Below are positions 11,226-23,264 of a DNA stretch of 64,000 nt, one piece after another (positions within the stretch are counted from its first letter, which is position 1; each line of letters opens with the position of its first letter). The stretch covers positions 330,001 through 394,000 of the forward strand of contig JBBBDQ010000308.1 of the NCBI GenBank assembly GCA_037127315.1. Reading direction: 5' to 3'. The notes beneath the pieces are model-generated. The model ran no database searches and had not been told where the DNA came from. It saw only the letters and a program-made list of their open reading frames with translations. Origin of the DNA: Ascarosepion bandense (taxonomy: Eukaryota; Mollusca; Cephalopoda; Sepiida; Sepiidae). Both the position numbers and the translations under genes were made by a program.

Positions 11226-12609
11226 TTGTGGATTTCTATTCCTCTATATCAAAAAAACTTCTTGTGGATTGTTTAGACTTTGCTAGGGGTTATGTTAATA
11301 TTTCGGATTGTGACTATAGAATTATACTGGGAGCTAGAAAATCTATTCTCACCTTTGATAGTTCTACTTGGACTAAAGGGCCTGAAGATAGTTTTGATGT
11401 CCCTATGGGAGCCTATGATTCTGCCCAGGTAGCAGATCTAATAGGCATTTATATTTTAGATATTTTAGGTAGATTTTTAGACCCTAAACTAATAGGCCTA
11501 TATCGGGATGATGGACTGATATGTATTCCCAATTCCAATGGGCCTTACACTAATAGAATACATAAGAAAATTATCAGAAAGCCCTAAATTTTCTTGGTTT
11601 TAAGGTTGAGGTTACTTCCAATCTCAAAATTGTAAACTATCTAGATATCACCCTTAACTTAAATGATGGTTCCTACCAACCCTTTCTCAAAGAAAATAGT
11701 TCTCCCACCTATAAAAATAGTTTATCCAACCACCCCAAGAATATTATAAGACAAATACCCAAGATAGTAAATAATAGGGTTAACCAATTATCTTCCAATA
11801 TAAAAATTTTCAACGCAAGCAAAGAAATTTACGATAAGGCCCTTCAGAAAAGCGGTTTTGTTAATAAGTTAAAGTATGATAAGCCTGCTATAAACCCAGA
11901 ATCATCAAAAACTAAAAACACCCGAAAATGTAGAAAAAGGAAGATAATTTGGTTTAACCCTCCTTATTGTAAGCTAACTAATATAAATATTGGTAAGTAT
12001 TTTCTCAGATTAATCGATAAACATTTTAATAATAATAACAATCCCTTAAATAAAATTTTTAATAGATTCACCCTAAAAATTAGTTATTCTTGCACCTCAA
12101 ATATAGATAATATAATTAATTCCCACAATAAACAAATTTTAATGAACCTAAATAATACGGAAGCTAAATCCGGAATTGTCGACAAATGCAATTGTTATTC
12201 TGTGGATGCCTGCCCGGTGCAAGGCAAATGTAAATCCACCCATGTAATTTATGAAGCCTGCATTTCTCCATCTAATAAAAAGGACAATTACCGGACCTAT
12301 ATTGGCATGTCCGCGGGCTCTTTCAAACAGAGGCTTTATAATCACAGGTACTCATTTTCGAACCCTAAACAGAGATTCCAGACGGCACTATCACATAGGT
12401 TCTGGGAAATGAAGGAGGAAGGGCAGGACCCTATAATCAGCTGGAAATTAATAGGCTCAGCTTGTACTCCTAAAAGTTTTCGTGGTAGGTGTCGTCTGTG
12501 TTTATTGGAGAAGATTCTGATTTTGAAGTATCCTCATCAGGACTTACTTTTGAACTTTAGGAGGGAATTTATAAACAAGTGCTGCCATAGGGCGGATTTT
12601 AAAATTTAA
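11192..12609 (+). pseudogene. Penelope-like RT C-terminal half plus GIY-YIG endonuclease
   Basis: The frame enters from the left inverted repeat and at once reads GIVDFYSSISKKLL, the first catalytic block of the RT. FDVPMGAYDSAQVADLIGIY follows, then the active-site box LYRDDGLI. A single frameshift lies near 11575. The next frame is open from 11581 to the stop at 12609. It gives VNYLDITLNLNDGSY, a basic linker, IIWFNPPYCKLTNINIGKYF, a Cys-rich block (CNCYSVDACPVQGKC) and the nuclease core with VIYEA and YIGMSAGSFKQRLYNH. The order RT then GIY-YIG defines Penelope-like elements. About half of the RT is missing and no start codon belongs to it. Apart from the one frameshift this is the best-preserved retroelement frame here. 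Confidence 0.85.
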
Positions 12610-12894
12610 CTTCTAATTTTTAATTTTTAAATTCTAAATTTTTCTATAATTTTTTTAATTTTTTAAAAAAATTTTTTTAATTTTAATTTTAATTTTTTTT
12701 TTTTTATTATGTGTATGTTTGTGTGTGGATGTGCATATTTGTATATATATGTATATATATGTATATATGTATTTATGTATGTGGGCTATATGTAATTTTG
12801 AAAAAATTTTTTTAGCTATTTAAATGCTCCTTTTCATAATATTCATTAATATGTATGTGTGTGCGTGCATATGGAATATGTATATATTTATATA

Positions 12895-12944
<50 letters not shown>

Positions 12945-13451
12945 CATGTATGTGTACACATGTATATTATGTGTATATGAATTTTTTGTATATAGGTGTG
13001 TACACACATATATATATGTGTGTATGCGCATGTATATGTATATAAGTGTGTAATAAATTGAATGTATGTGTGTGTATGTGTATGTATATATGTATGTATT
13101 CTTATTCGTAGAATTGTGTGTGTATATATATGTCTGTATGTGTGTACTTCTATAGGTATGTATAATTGTAATTAATTTTTTTTTTTTTTTACCTAGTGTT
13201 GTCTTTATTTAGTTTAATTTCAAATGACCTAATTTTTTTAAAAATAATTTTATTTTAAATCCTATATCTTTTTATTCCCTTTTATTAATAATTATGCCTT
13301 TTTAAGTAAAGGCCTTTTTCTAATACTTCAACATTTTGGGGAAATTAGGTTTTTGAATTTGTCCAGCGTCTGTAATATTTAAAAAAATTTTTTTTCTTTA
13401 GTTTCTTTCTTTTTCCCTCCCTTCCTTCTTTTATCTCTCTTACCACCTTTT
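12610..13451. repeat. 3' region of the composite element; TG-rich and T-rich
   Basis: This holds TA/TG microsatellites (12740-13150, with (TG)n at about 12898-12934) and a T-rich block. The last 270 bp recur reversed at 33625-33880. No gene. Confidence 0.65.
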
Positions 13452-13802
13452 TTCCGTGTTGCTTAAACTTACGTCGATTTAACACGGCTGTCTGTTAATT
13501 TTTAGTTACATTCTCCCTTTTTTTTGCGAACCCAGACGATGTCAATTTTTTTTCTTTTCTTATTTATTTGATTTTATTCTATCTTTTTCTTTTTCTTTTT
13601 CTTTCCCTTTATTTTTTTTATTTTTATTTTATTTTATTATTTATTTTTTAATTTCTTTGCAATCTATTTAAAAAGGAAAAGTAGACTAATTTTTCTCCAG
13701 TTTCTGAAAGGTTTTTTCTGTTGCTGAGGTGATGTGTCGTCCCCCGTGGGGATCTTCATATTGAAATGGCCATTCAACATCTTTGAATTAATCCTTTTTT
13801 AA
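13452..13802. repeat. Right long inverted repeat of the composite element
   Basis: This is the reverse complement of 10851-11225. It ends ATCCTTTTTTAA and begins TTCCGTGTTGCTTAAAC. Confidence 0.85.
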
Positions 13803-13975
13803 TATATATTTGCTCTGTAATATTTTATTACATGGAGCTCTCTTCCTGTATCATTTTTTAATATTAAAATAAATTTTTAATATTAATTAGGATCGGGTTT
13901 TTTGGAATTTACCTTCCTGCTTTTTTCCCTTGGATTGAAGTATCTGAATTAAAATATATATATATCCTCCTCAAC

Positions 13976-14345
13976 AGGTGTTTGCTCGTGCAACCAGACT
14001 GGCAACTGGGTCCCACCCATTCACAGTCAGGTTAGCCAAATGCAGACGACAATTCTACTCCTGCAGCTTCTTCTCTCACACTTCCCACCTGTGGAACTCG
14101 CTCCCATATTCTTGCTTTCCTGACGGCTACAACCTCCAGAAATTTAAATGCAAAGTCAATACTCATCCTTTAACCACTGGACTCTAGCTCTCTCCCCACC
14201 CCCGTATATCCTTCCCTTTCTCTCCTCATATGTATCTGTCATCGCACATGCTTTCTCAGCTTTCTATTGTTCCTTTCTAACTAGTTTGTACTCCTCACTC
14301 TTTTCTAAGTAATATTTTTACATTTATGTAGCCTCCTGCACATCA
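13976..14345 (+). pseudogene. LINE 3' end (family 1), C-terminal RT fragment
   Basis: The frame reads FARATRLATGSHPFTVRL, then LWNSLPYSC and YNLQKFKCKVNTH. This is the C-terminal region common in CR1/Jockey-type LINE proteins. A pyrimidine-rich 3' UTR and a terminal CTTGCTCGGGGTGAAATGAT block follow. Other copies lie at 15560-16620, 17690-18340, 48617-49375 and 61985-62440. Confidence 0.75.
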
Positions 14346-14382
14346 GTGGCGTTTCCGCCTTGCTCGGGGTGAAATGATTAAA

Positions 14383-14431
<49 letters not shown>

Positions 14432-14439
14432 ATTTTCTT

Positions 14440-14922
14440 ACTTGTTTTTCTAGGAAATCTGAATAACAGGCTTCTTTATTTGAATTTTGTTTTATTCCTC
14501 TCTTAGCTTTTGCTGAGCTTTGCAACACCGTCCTCTTGGCAAGTCAGATCAATCTGCAGTATCTATTGATATTACATTCTATTCATCTATTAGACAGGAA
14601 TCTCCTATTCATAAGATCTCTTTCCATTACCTATCTGCTGATTGGGATTTGATTCTTGACTTTCTTTGAGACACCCACTGGACTGACATTTTTCATCTTC
14701 ATATTGAAAATCGCACCACTGCGTTTTTTTCTTTTGGGTCAAAGCCAGTATTAATGCTTTTATATCCTTTGCAGAAATACCATGTTAAACATCAAGCTTC
14801 TCCATGGTTCACACCAGTATATTTTACTGCTAAATCCTGCAGGAACCACTATTTCCTGCATCATCATTGTGACAGTTTCCCTGACAACAGATGCCTATTC
14901 CTGGTTGCACATAATAAATGTA
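14440..14922 (+). pseudogene. LINE (family 1) internal fragment upstream of the RT domain
   Basis: Broken plus-strand frames give FHYLSADWDLILDFL, then HIENRTTAFFFFGSKPVL and HQASPWFTPVYFTAKSCRNH. This is the linker between endonuclease and RT in CR1/Jockey-type LINEs. Stops and shifts abound. A SINE (14924-15170) cuts it off. Confidence 0.65.
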
Positions 14923-14923
14923 A

Positions 14924-15170
14924 CAGTTAAGTGCCATACATGATACACGCTTGGGTGATCATGTCTCGAAATAGACATGACTGACTGGGCAGAAGATTAT
15001 CCCGCAGTAGGTTGCCATTGCATTCTGTGGTAGACTGGTTGCCAGCTAAGGCTACAGAACCCAATCTGTCCTATTATTTAACCCATAACTGGAGGGAAGA
15101 GTCGGATTAATACCTTTCCCAAGGGTATTTGCGCATTAGTGAATGCAATGAATTCAACTGGAATTCGAAC
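14924..15170 (-). repeat. tRNA-derived SINE, copy 3
   Basis: Reverse-oriented. The tail and body are complete, but the head ends within the B-box-like GAATTCGAAC, so most of the tRNA part is lost. It sits at the end of a LINE fragment. Confidence 0.8.
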
Positions 15171-15560
15171 TGTATATGTGTCCTGTAAAGAGCAAAGTCT
15201 CTGCTGAGAAAATGAGTCACCACATTGTATCTAACAATTTTGGCTCTTGCGATTACTATTGGTTGTGTCATAGTGTATGAAAAGTAAGTTTTCTATTTCT
15301 CAATCAATTTTAGGTGTTAACATTTGTTGATATAGCTGAATGTTCCACTTGTAAATTCTCTTTATGTTCTATGCTCAACACATCTGAAGTATCCTTACCT
15401 AACATAGGACTGACTCTTTGCTGAGTGATATGTATACAACATCTTCTGTTATCACCTGTAATCTGGATCCCCAGAAAGCATGCAGACCTGGTGTTATTCC
15501 TGTGATAGTGTTCCAAACTGGCTCCTGTTCTTTTTAAACTGTATTATGAATGCCTTCCTG
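15171..15560. other. No gene recognised
   Basis: A 68-residue minus-strand frame (15310-15516) has normal amino-acid composition (HYHRNNTRSACFLGIQITGD) but no family match. It may be a piece of another transposon. Confidence 0.35.
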
Positions 15561-16620
15561 TCTCTTGAAAATTCTCATCTATTTTAAGAACACAGGTGAA
15601 CTATATTTTTTATAATCGTGTCGCCCCCAAGCAAGGCATTTTACTGCCACTGTTGAGCAGGGGTTTACATAGAAGGTAAGTTATGAGAAAGAGTGACAGG
15701 TTACAGGGGGTGTCAGGAGGGTAAGAGAAGGATGAGAATATTGATGAGAGTGGCGTGAATGAAGAAAGGAGCATCAGAGAGAGAAAAAGAAAGAGAGAGG
15801 ATGCAAGTTAGTGAGATAGGAAATGACTATTGATTTTACATTTGAATTCTTGAAGATTGTAGTTGTTGGGAAAGCAAGTAAATGGAAGTGAATTCCACAG
15901 ACGGGAAGTGCAAGAGAAGAAACTGTTGGAGTAGAATTTACATTTACAATTTATCGGTTTCTCAGTAAAAGAGTGGGACCTAGTTGCTAATCTTGTGGCT
16001 CGAGCAAATTCATGTATGGGGGGTACCAGTGAGCTAAGTTCATCTGAGCAGAAGCCATGAAAGTATTTGTAGAAGAGACACAGGAAAGCCACATTGCGAG
16101 AAAGTGACTGTATCCTAACTGCCAAGTCGGGATCTATCACATTACAGATTCTCCGTTAGATTTTGTCAAGGACCCCTAGGTGAATAGCAGGAGCACCCGA
16201 CCAGATATGGCAGCAGTATTCAATGAAAGGGCGGATGGTAGACTTGTATATGTGCAGGATTGTTTCAGATTAGAAAAACTTCCTGGCCCTGCACAGAGAA
16301 CCGACCTTCTTAGCAGGGGATTTAGCTATGGACTCTATATAGTCATTCCACTTGAGGTCTGTTGTGAGAGTTAACCCGAAGAGGCACAGCGTTTTACTTC
16401 AGGGAGACTAGACTGATCCATGCTAATGGGGGTAGGGGCGATTGTCTATGGTGGTTAATAGATAGTAGCTTTGTTTTAGAAGCATTGAAATTCACTAGAC
16501 ATTTCTTACCCAAGTCCAACATGGATTGGAGGTCTTTTTCGAGCTGTCCAATGCTTTTAACTATCAGCCTATTAGCCTTCAACATCTTTGGAGTAAAGTA
16601 TTAGAGGCCCTAATTAATGC
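15560..16620 (-). pseudogene. LINE (family 1) 3' portion
   Basis: Minus-strand frames give, in element order, LGKKCLVNFNASKTKLLSIN (RT thumb side), a broken middle, VAFLCLFYKYFHGFCSDELS, EFARATRLATRSHSF, LWNSLPFTCFPNNYNLQ and the stop near 15808. The 3' UTR ends in GTCGCCCCCAAGCAAGGCAT (complement near 15615-15640). It is frameshifted in the region 16140-16390. Confidence 0.75.
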
Positions 16621-16820
16621 TGAATTGGTTAAGCATCTTACATTGCAGGCCTTCTTTTAGGCAATCAATATGTCTTTCCTCCAGGAGAGTGACTGGTTGG
16701 GCTAACATTCTCAGCTGTGTATTGTGGCAAATCTTCATCGCCAAGTTGTTGTGGCATGTTTGGGCCAAGAAGAAAGACACGGAAACAAAAAAGTAGGTTC
16801 AAACAGTGTATTAGAATAAT

Positions 16821-17530
16821 CTAAACTTATTTATAAATGGAACTTTGTGTGTCTGTGTGTGTGTGTATATGTTACCTATAGACTCCAAAACGATTTTCTT
16901 GAAAATTTACCGAGTTGTACTATAAGCGTCTGCGAGTGTTCTTAGCTAGGTTTTGTGTTGAGGTACCCCCAATAAATATCGGAAATTGATAATTGTAAAA
17001 AATCGGGTTATAGAAGGAATGGTCCGATTTTAATCAAATTTGATACACTCCTAGACAAAGACATAAGAAACGATATTCAGAAGTTGCAGTTCTTACAATA
17101 GTGCAGAAAATCGATAACATATATATATATATATATAAGGCAAGATGTTTGTGTGTGTGTGTGTGTCTGTTTATCTGCCTGTGTGTTTGCATTTTTTTCA
17201 GCCCTTTTATTTTAGTTTTTGCTTCGAGTTTGGCTCTAAGTAGATATAATTGTAGTTCTTAGTCTCAGCCATCATACCATTTACTCAGGAAACTTATTTA
17301 ACCTTCAAAATTCAGTTTACAACAAAAAAACTTATTGGATATCAATACCAGGAAATCAAAATTTGACTTACATCCATTCATTTTTCTTTCAGTCTACGGT
17401 TTCGCTTTAACTGGAAACAACTATTGCTTTTTAGTCTTTCGTGCCAACGTCCAAAGAGTCTGAGCTCCAGTAACATGGATTAGTGTTAAAGCTTTCATTA
17501 CACCCGAGTAACGCTGGGCTATACTGCTAT
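16821..17530 (-). repeat. Unclassified dispersed repeat, long form
   Basis: Minus-oriented copy of the family with ends ACTAGCAGTATAGCCC-like (here near 17530) and AATCTAAACTTATTTATAAA-like (16820). The interior includes the GTTTCGGAGTCTATAGGTAA-type block and the TTATCGATTTTC block. It has the extra 200-bp segment (17170-17460) that the copies at 22731 and 41425 lack. No coding capacity. Confidence 0.65.
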
Positions 17531-17689
17531 ACAAGTAAGAGGGTTAGTCATTAGCAAAATAGAAGTGTAAGTTTGAGCAGTATAGTTACGCTGTATCACA
17601 ACTGTCTCTAGACTGCCTCACAGCTGTGTCCCAGAAGTCACACAGGTTAGTATTATATTGACGGAGGAAGAGTCCATTCCTATAGACAG

Positions 17690-18340
17690 GACACCCTAAC
17701 ACTGTGGAAAAACTATACTGAATCTTTTGCTAGGTCAGCTGCTAAGAAAGTTCGTTCACTGTATCATGATAGTCAATTTTTCTCTCCAGAATCTATTTTA
17801 CATATCTATATCTACCATTCACCCATACTTAGAATATTGCTGCCACATATCATCCATTGCTCCTGCTATGTATTTAGAGATCACTGATAAAACCCAAAGA
17901 AGTATCAGCAATATCATTAGTCCTCATCTGGCTTCTCAGTTTTTCACTACTGTAAAGTTACTTCCCTGTGCCTATTCTATATTTTCATGGTAATTGTTCA
18001 GATGAGCTCTTTGCTATGGTACCTAGACTTTATGAAGTGCAATACTAGACTATCGATGAGATCTCATCAATTTACAGTTGAGCTGGCTAGATGTAGCCAT
18101 AAGTTCTATGCTGACATTTTCTTTTCTTGCACTTTCTGCTTGTGGAATTCTCTTCCAGCTACAAGCCTTCCAGCCAATTTTAATCTGCAAAGATTTAAAT
18201 ACAATATCAATCACTATCTGCTGTTTTCCTAAATTACTCTTCCTTTGTCCCCTTTCCTTGGCAATGTTTCTGCTTTCTAATTAATTCTTCACACATTGAA
18301 TAGTGTCTTATTGGTTTTACTGTCTTATTTTGGGTGAACT
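17690..18340 (+). pseudogene. LINE (family 1) 3' portion
   Basis: The plus strand reads KKVRSLYHDSQFFSPESILH, YISTIHPYLEYCCHISS, a KTQRSISNIISPHLAS helix, then after shifts RLSMRSHQFTVELARC and LWNSLPATSLPANFNLQRF. This is the conserved C-terminal order of the family. A (TA)n tract follows at 18343-18379. Confidence 0.7.
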
Positions 18341-18342
18341 TG

Positions 18343-18383
<41 letters not shown>

Positions 18384-18385
18384 CA

Positions 18386-18573
18386 CACTACCGGCCATAA
18401 TAATTAGGCCACTCCAGTTTTTTAGAAGAAATTATGTATTTCATACTATTTTTAGTATTTATCGCCATGTGGATAATTCTAAATGAAAATAGAATGGTTC
18501 TTTTGTTATTATTACTTTGCAAAATTTTGCAAGGCAAATAGCGACAATTTACTCATCGCACCATGCAGATTTG

Positions 18574-18600
<27 letters not shown>
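18386..18600. mobile_element. MITE, left half
   Basis: This begins CACTACCGGCC after a TA tract and is homologous to 827-1040. It breaks off in a (TC)n(TA)n microsatellite. Confidence 0.6.
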
Positions 18601-18619
<19 letters not shown>

Positions 18620-18622
18620 GCA

Positions 18623-19010
18623 CACTATCGGCCATAATTATTAAGCCACTCCAGTTTTTTTTTTAAAAGAAATGATGTATTTCATACTATTTTTAGTATT
18701 TATTGCAATATGAATATTTCTAAATAAAAACAGAATGGTTCTTTTGTTAATACTGCACAATAATATGTGCATCAAATGAACTGTTCTGATGTCCAGCTTT
18801 TGTGATCTCTTCCCCATGCTAATCTCTTCTTCTTATTGGCTGGCTGAAGCAAAGGCTTCTTTGAAAAAAAAATTTGCAAAGTAATGATAACAAAAGAACC
18901 ATTCTATTTTCATTTAGAATTATCCACTTGGCAATAAATACTAAAAATAGTATGAAATACATCATTTTTTTTTTAAACTGGGGTAGCCAAATAATTATGG
19001 CTGGTGATGT
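18623..19010. mobile_element. Complete MITE, second copy
   Basis: The inverted ends are CACTATCGGCC (left) and GGCTGGTGATG (right), flanked by TA-rich DNA. It is 388 bp and homologous to 827-1216, with an extra AAAGGCTTC block shared with 1-60. Confidence 0.7.
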
Positions 19011-19804
19011 GTATATATTTGTTTATGAATTTTATGTTTTATTTAAATTTAATTTAATTTTTTTTTATATGTTTTTTTTAATTACTGCTTAAATTTCAAA
19101 GTAAATATTTATTTATATATCCGCACTTCTTTTGATTTGCTATTTGTTTTGGTTTCTAAAACTAATTATTTGTAATTTTTACTCCCAGTATAGTTTACAG
19201 TTTTCCTGTATGGAACTGCACTTTTTATAACTTTCCATTTGATTTTGGTGGGGATTTTTTTGTTTGGGTCTATATCTATTTAGGTAGGATTGTATTACTG
19301 ATGCATGTTTTTTCTCAAATGACATTCTGTGGTAATACTTTCTTTTAGAATTTTTTCTAGAGCACTTACATAATCTTTTTTGTTTGCATTAATGTTATAA
19401 GTCATTGTAGCTTTGTATATGATGTTATTGGTTAAACATTTGTTAAATGAGCAATTTTCTTTGTTTATACACTTACATTTGATGGTTTTATTATGTCAAG
19501 TGTTATTACTATGTATGTATATATATTGTTCACTTTGCGTATGTACATACAGATATATATGTGGTGCCATTTAATTAGCGTGATTTTAAAAAGCCTATTT
19601 CGATAAATATTTATTTTTAATTAAAACTTTTAAAAATTACTTATATAAGCAATGTTTCTGAAAATAATGTTTTTTTTTTTTAATTCAGTATCTTTGTAGA
19701 GAAAGAATTATCAACTATCAAATTACAGTCATAAGTAGAAAAAATATCAGTATGTTTACATCTAAATAAAAGATAAAATTGATGTAATCTTGACTTGTAA
19801 AAAT
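19011..19804. other. AT-rich non-coding stretch
   Basis: No gene or clear repeat. Only short T-rich frames. Confidence 0.5.
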
Positions 19805-20106
19805 CAGTCAGTTAAGTGCCATACGTGATACACGCTTGGGTGATCATGTCTCGAAAGAGATATGACTGACTGGGCAGAAGATTATCCCGCAGTAGGTTGC
19901 CATTGCTTTCTGCAGTAGAATGGTTGCCAGCCAAGGCTATAGAACCCAATCTGTCCTACTATTTAACCCATAACTGGAAGGAATAGATGGATTAATACCT
20001 TTCCCAAGGGTATTTGCACCTAAGTGAATACAATGGATTCAACTGGACTTCGAACTCGGCTCCCCGGCTTTTCATTCCGAGCCGATATCCACTGTACCAC
20101 AATGCA
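19805..20106 (-). repeat. tRNA-derived SINE, copy 4
   Basis: Full-length, reverse-oriented copy from CAGTCAGTTAAGTGCC to the head near CCACTGTACCACAATGCAC. Both Pol III box regions are present. Confidence 0.85.
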
Positions 20107-21139
20107 CATAAACTGTTTTTTTAAGAAGTAGATGTAAAGTAAATAATTTTTTAAATATTAAATGTTTTTATAAAATTCTGTAATTTTAGGCCCAGCAACG
20201 TTAGTTACAAACTTTTTTTCTGCAGTATACATAGTAACCATTGATGTCATTTGACATTTCACATTATTACAAATTAGTTGAGTGGAGCTGAAAAATATTT
20301 TTATTGAATTATCAAAATATTTCAAAATAATCTGTCGAATTATATTTTATTAAAATTGTACCAAATTATTTAAACTAGTGAAAAATTACTAAGGTTGTTA
20401 AATTAATTCTATTATTAATAATTAATAAAAATACTAAAAAATTATTCAAATGTTTCCCTCATAGTCAGCTCTCTGTAACTAGCTCTAGAGTAAGAAATTC
20501 AAGTGGACTTAGCATAATGACAGCAACAAAAAAAATTATAGAAAATAAATATCTTGATGAAAATGATGTTTATAGAGAAATCTTGTAAGATTAAAGAAAA
20601 TTTCTATTACAACTTACTTTCCTCTGTCTGAAGGATGGGTATCCAGCTAGTATTTTTATTTTCATTGTTGGATATATGACATGACTTTTGTCCATTTCTT
20701 TCCAAAATTTTTTCCCTGTGTTGTCACTTTTTAAATATGCAAGATTTACGATACGAGGGAGAATACTTTGACAAATTCTTCTAAGGATATTTTGAAAACT
20801 TCAAAAAAAAAATGCTGTCTCAAAAAGTCGGGCTTTTCTTGACATCACTATTATTTTAACTACCTCTACTCCTCAGCAATGTTCACTGTTTTAAAAAGCA
20901 ATGGTTAGAATTGTAATAAACCCTAAACGTATGATGAAAGTGAATTTATACATTTTGGGGTGGGGGGTTCTTGAGAATTTACAACAAAAATATTAAACAC
21001 TATTTATTTAAATGAATTTATAATTACATTATAAAAATTGTATTAAAATTGATGCTATAAAATATTTATCATTTACCAATTTGCTTATTTGAATTTAATG
21101 TTTATTCATAATTTCTTAGTTAATGATTAAATAATTTTC
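20107..21139. other. AT-rich non-coding stretch
   Basis: I see no gene, no tRNA and no named repeat here. Confidence 0.5.
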
Positions 21140-21350
21140 TAACGGACCTGAAGGAAACTACCACCACCTTTAAATTTGTTGTTTTTCATTTTTTTTTACT
21201 TTTTTCAGTGCAGTCTAATCAGTTTTTACATAAGGTTTCCAATTATGAAAATAATTTGGAAAAATTTCAATATTTAAACAATTTTTAGTGGTGCTCAGTT
21301 TCTCATACAACGTTATAGTAAATCGATCCTCTATTTTGTAACCAATTGCG
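21140..21350 (+). repeat. Unclassified repeat, forward unit
   Basis: The block runs from GGACCTGAAGGAAACTACCA through GTGGTGCTCAGTTTCTCATA to GTAAATCGATCCTC. It is found again at 63793-63985 (same strand) and twice inverted at 21540-21920. Confidence 0.6.
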
Positions 21351-21440
21351 TTATTTTGTTTTGTTTTTTACGTTTTTTTGGGACGAGTTGTTGCTCATAG
21401 TCTTGTTTTTGTCTTTTTCAAGTTTTCTTTAGTTCTTACG

Positions 21441-21551
21441 ATGACATCTTCCTCGGAAACTCCAAGAATGGCTTTATTCAAAAATTTCGCAAAGGATTCA
21501 ATTGTTGAATATGTGCAAGCAAAAAAAGTTAATTGCACAGGATCGATTTAA
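21441..21551 (+). CDS. Small open frame between inverted repeats, unidentified
   Basis: A 36-codon frame starts ATGACATCTTCCTC and reads MTSSSETPRMALFKNF, then VQAKKVNC, before a stop inside the inverted repeat copy. The composition is more protein-like than nearby AT frames. It lies exactly between the forward unit (to 21350) and the reversed unit (from 21540), so it may be the start of a gene of that element cut off by the repeat. The family is unknown and it may be chance. Confidence 0.25.
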   Translation: MTSSSETPRMALFKNFAKDSIVEYVQAKKVNCTGSI

Positions 21552-21920
21552 GGTTGCATGAAAAACTGAGCCCCCCACTAACAAATTGTTTAAATGTTGA
21601 AATTTTTACAAAATCTTTTGTCAATTGGAAAGTTTAGGGTTTAATCGATAAAATTGCACTAAAAATATAAAAAGAAAGAAAAGATAATCAATCAATTTAC
21701 AGGTGGTAGTAATGTCTTACCCGCGAGTGATTCCAAAATGGAGGATCGAGTTACTATAACGTGGTATGAAAAACTGAGCCCCCCCCCACCTAAAAAATGT
21801 TTAAATATTGAAATTTTTCCAAATTTTTTTTGTCAATCGGAAAGTTTAGGATTTAATTGATAAGATTGCACTGAAAAAAGTAAAAAGAAAATGAAAAACA
21901 ACAAATTTAAAGGTGGTGGT
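21540..21920 (-). repeat. Two inverted copies of the unclassified repeat
   Basis: Units at about 21540-21720 and 21738-21920 each read GAAAAACTGAGCCCCCC, then TTTAAATATTGAAATTTTT, then AAGTTTAGGATTTAATTGAT. They are complements of 21140-21350. They stand head to tail to each other. Confidence 0.6.
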
Positions 21921-22681
21921 AGTCTCCTTAAGGTCGGCCAATTATCTTACAAATTCTACGACAATAAAATACCCATGAAAATTTCCCAATTGAAATGCAA
22001 GACATTTAAGCTTAGAAGTTTTAACAAAAATATTGCAATAGAAATAATAAGTCCGAATGCAAGTCATTGTATAAATTTTTCCATTTCACTGAAATTTTAT
22101 TTTACTTTTAACAGTCAATATATTCAGTTGGTGTTTAAAATTATATATATATATATTTTAAGCAAATTGTGTTAAACATTAGAGACAACATAGTCTTATA
22201 TATTTTCTTTTGAATTTTTTCATATTTTTTGATTAGATTTTTTATTTGTGAATTATATTTGTATAAAAACTGTCCAAATGTTGTCCTAGTACTTGCGAAC
22301 GTCATCATAATACTTTAACCCATTTATAAATGCTAGTTTTGTTCGACACGTATCGAGCGTCTCTAAAATATGGAAATTTTTCTATTTTTATTTTTTATTT
22401 TCTTTTTCCTTCTCTCCCCTTCCTTCCCTCTCTTCCTGTTTAACCCACTTTTCAATCAAACACCACTTCCTATTCCATCTTTTTTTAAAGCTTTTTAAGA
22501 GATTGAGTTAAAGATAATAAATTTTTTTTTTAATTTCAAATTAAATTTTTTACAGAGACAGTATACTGGAATGTTGTTTGGGGGGGTTGATTCTTATTGG
22601 TCAGATATGTGTCAGGTGTATTAAAGCAATAGATTATTTTTAAATGTATATATGTGGAAAATTTTTGTATGCATATGCATG

Positions 22682-22730
<49 letters not shown>
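21921..22730. other. AT-rich stretch without a gene
   Basis: TA tracts lie at 22141-22156 and 22680-22730 and a T-rich block at 22370-22450. A 94-residue Lys/Ile/Asn-rich plus-strand frame (21891-22175) is composition-driven. Confidence 0.45.
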
Positions 22731-22731
<1 letters not shown>

Positions 22732-23196
22732 GTAGTATAGCCTGGCGTTGCACGGGTGTAATGAAACCTTTAAAACTAATCCATGGTCCTGGAGCTCAGA
22801 CTCAGCCTAAAGAATATTTGTGTGAAGTTTGGTGAGAATTAGATAAAAATTGTGGATTTGTATAAAGGACATACAGATAAACAGACACACACACACAAAC
22901 AGCTTGCCTTTTATATATATATATATATATATATTATCGATTTTCTGCACTATTGTAAGAACTGGAACCTTGAAATTTCTGAATATCGTTTCTTATGTCT
23001 TTGTCTATGAGTGTATCAAATTTGATTAAAATCAGACCACTCCTTCTATAATCCGATTTTTTCAATTATTGATTTTTGATATTTATCGGGGGTAACTTGA
23101 CACAAAACCTAACTAAGAACACTCACAGACGCTTATAGTACAACTATGTAATTTTTCAAAAAAGTTGGTTCAGCCGTTTCGGAGTCTATAGGTAAC

Positions 23197-23235
<39 letters not shown>

Positions 23236-23264
23236 AAGTTCCATTTATAAATAAGTTTAGATTA
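22731..23264 (+). repeat. Unclassified dispersed repeat, short form
   Basis: It begins AGTAGTATAGCCTGGCGTTG and ends ATAAATAAGTTTAGATTA, bounded by TA tracts on both sides. An internal (CA)n run lies at about 23200-23231. It lacks the middle 200-bp segment of the long form. Confidence 0.65.

Larger units (their letters stand above)
10851..13802 (+). mobile_element. Composite Penelope-like element with long inverted repeats
   Basis: The roughly 2.95-kb unit is bounded by 350-375 bp inverted repeats and preceded by a (TA)n tract. It holds the second half of a reverse transcriptase and a GIY-YIG domain, then a 3' region full of ATGTGTGTA-type repeats. A 3'-end copy in reverse orientation lies at 33294-33880. 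The left repeat replaces the 5' half of the element, so the unit looks like a rearranged product of the element. It could instead be a non-autonomous form that is copied as such. Confidence 0.75.

Noticed and set aside
11192..11587. Independent gene starting at 11192
   Set aside because: The first codon is GTG inside the inverted repeat; the frame is a truncated reverse transcriptase that continues after a frameshift.
12824..13053. Val/Cys-rich frames on both strands
   Set aside because: They are translations of a (TG)n microsatellite.
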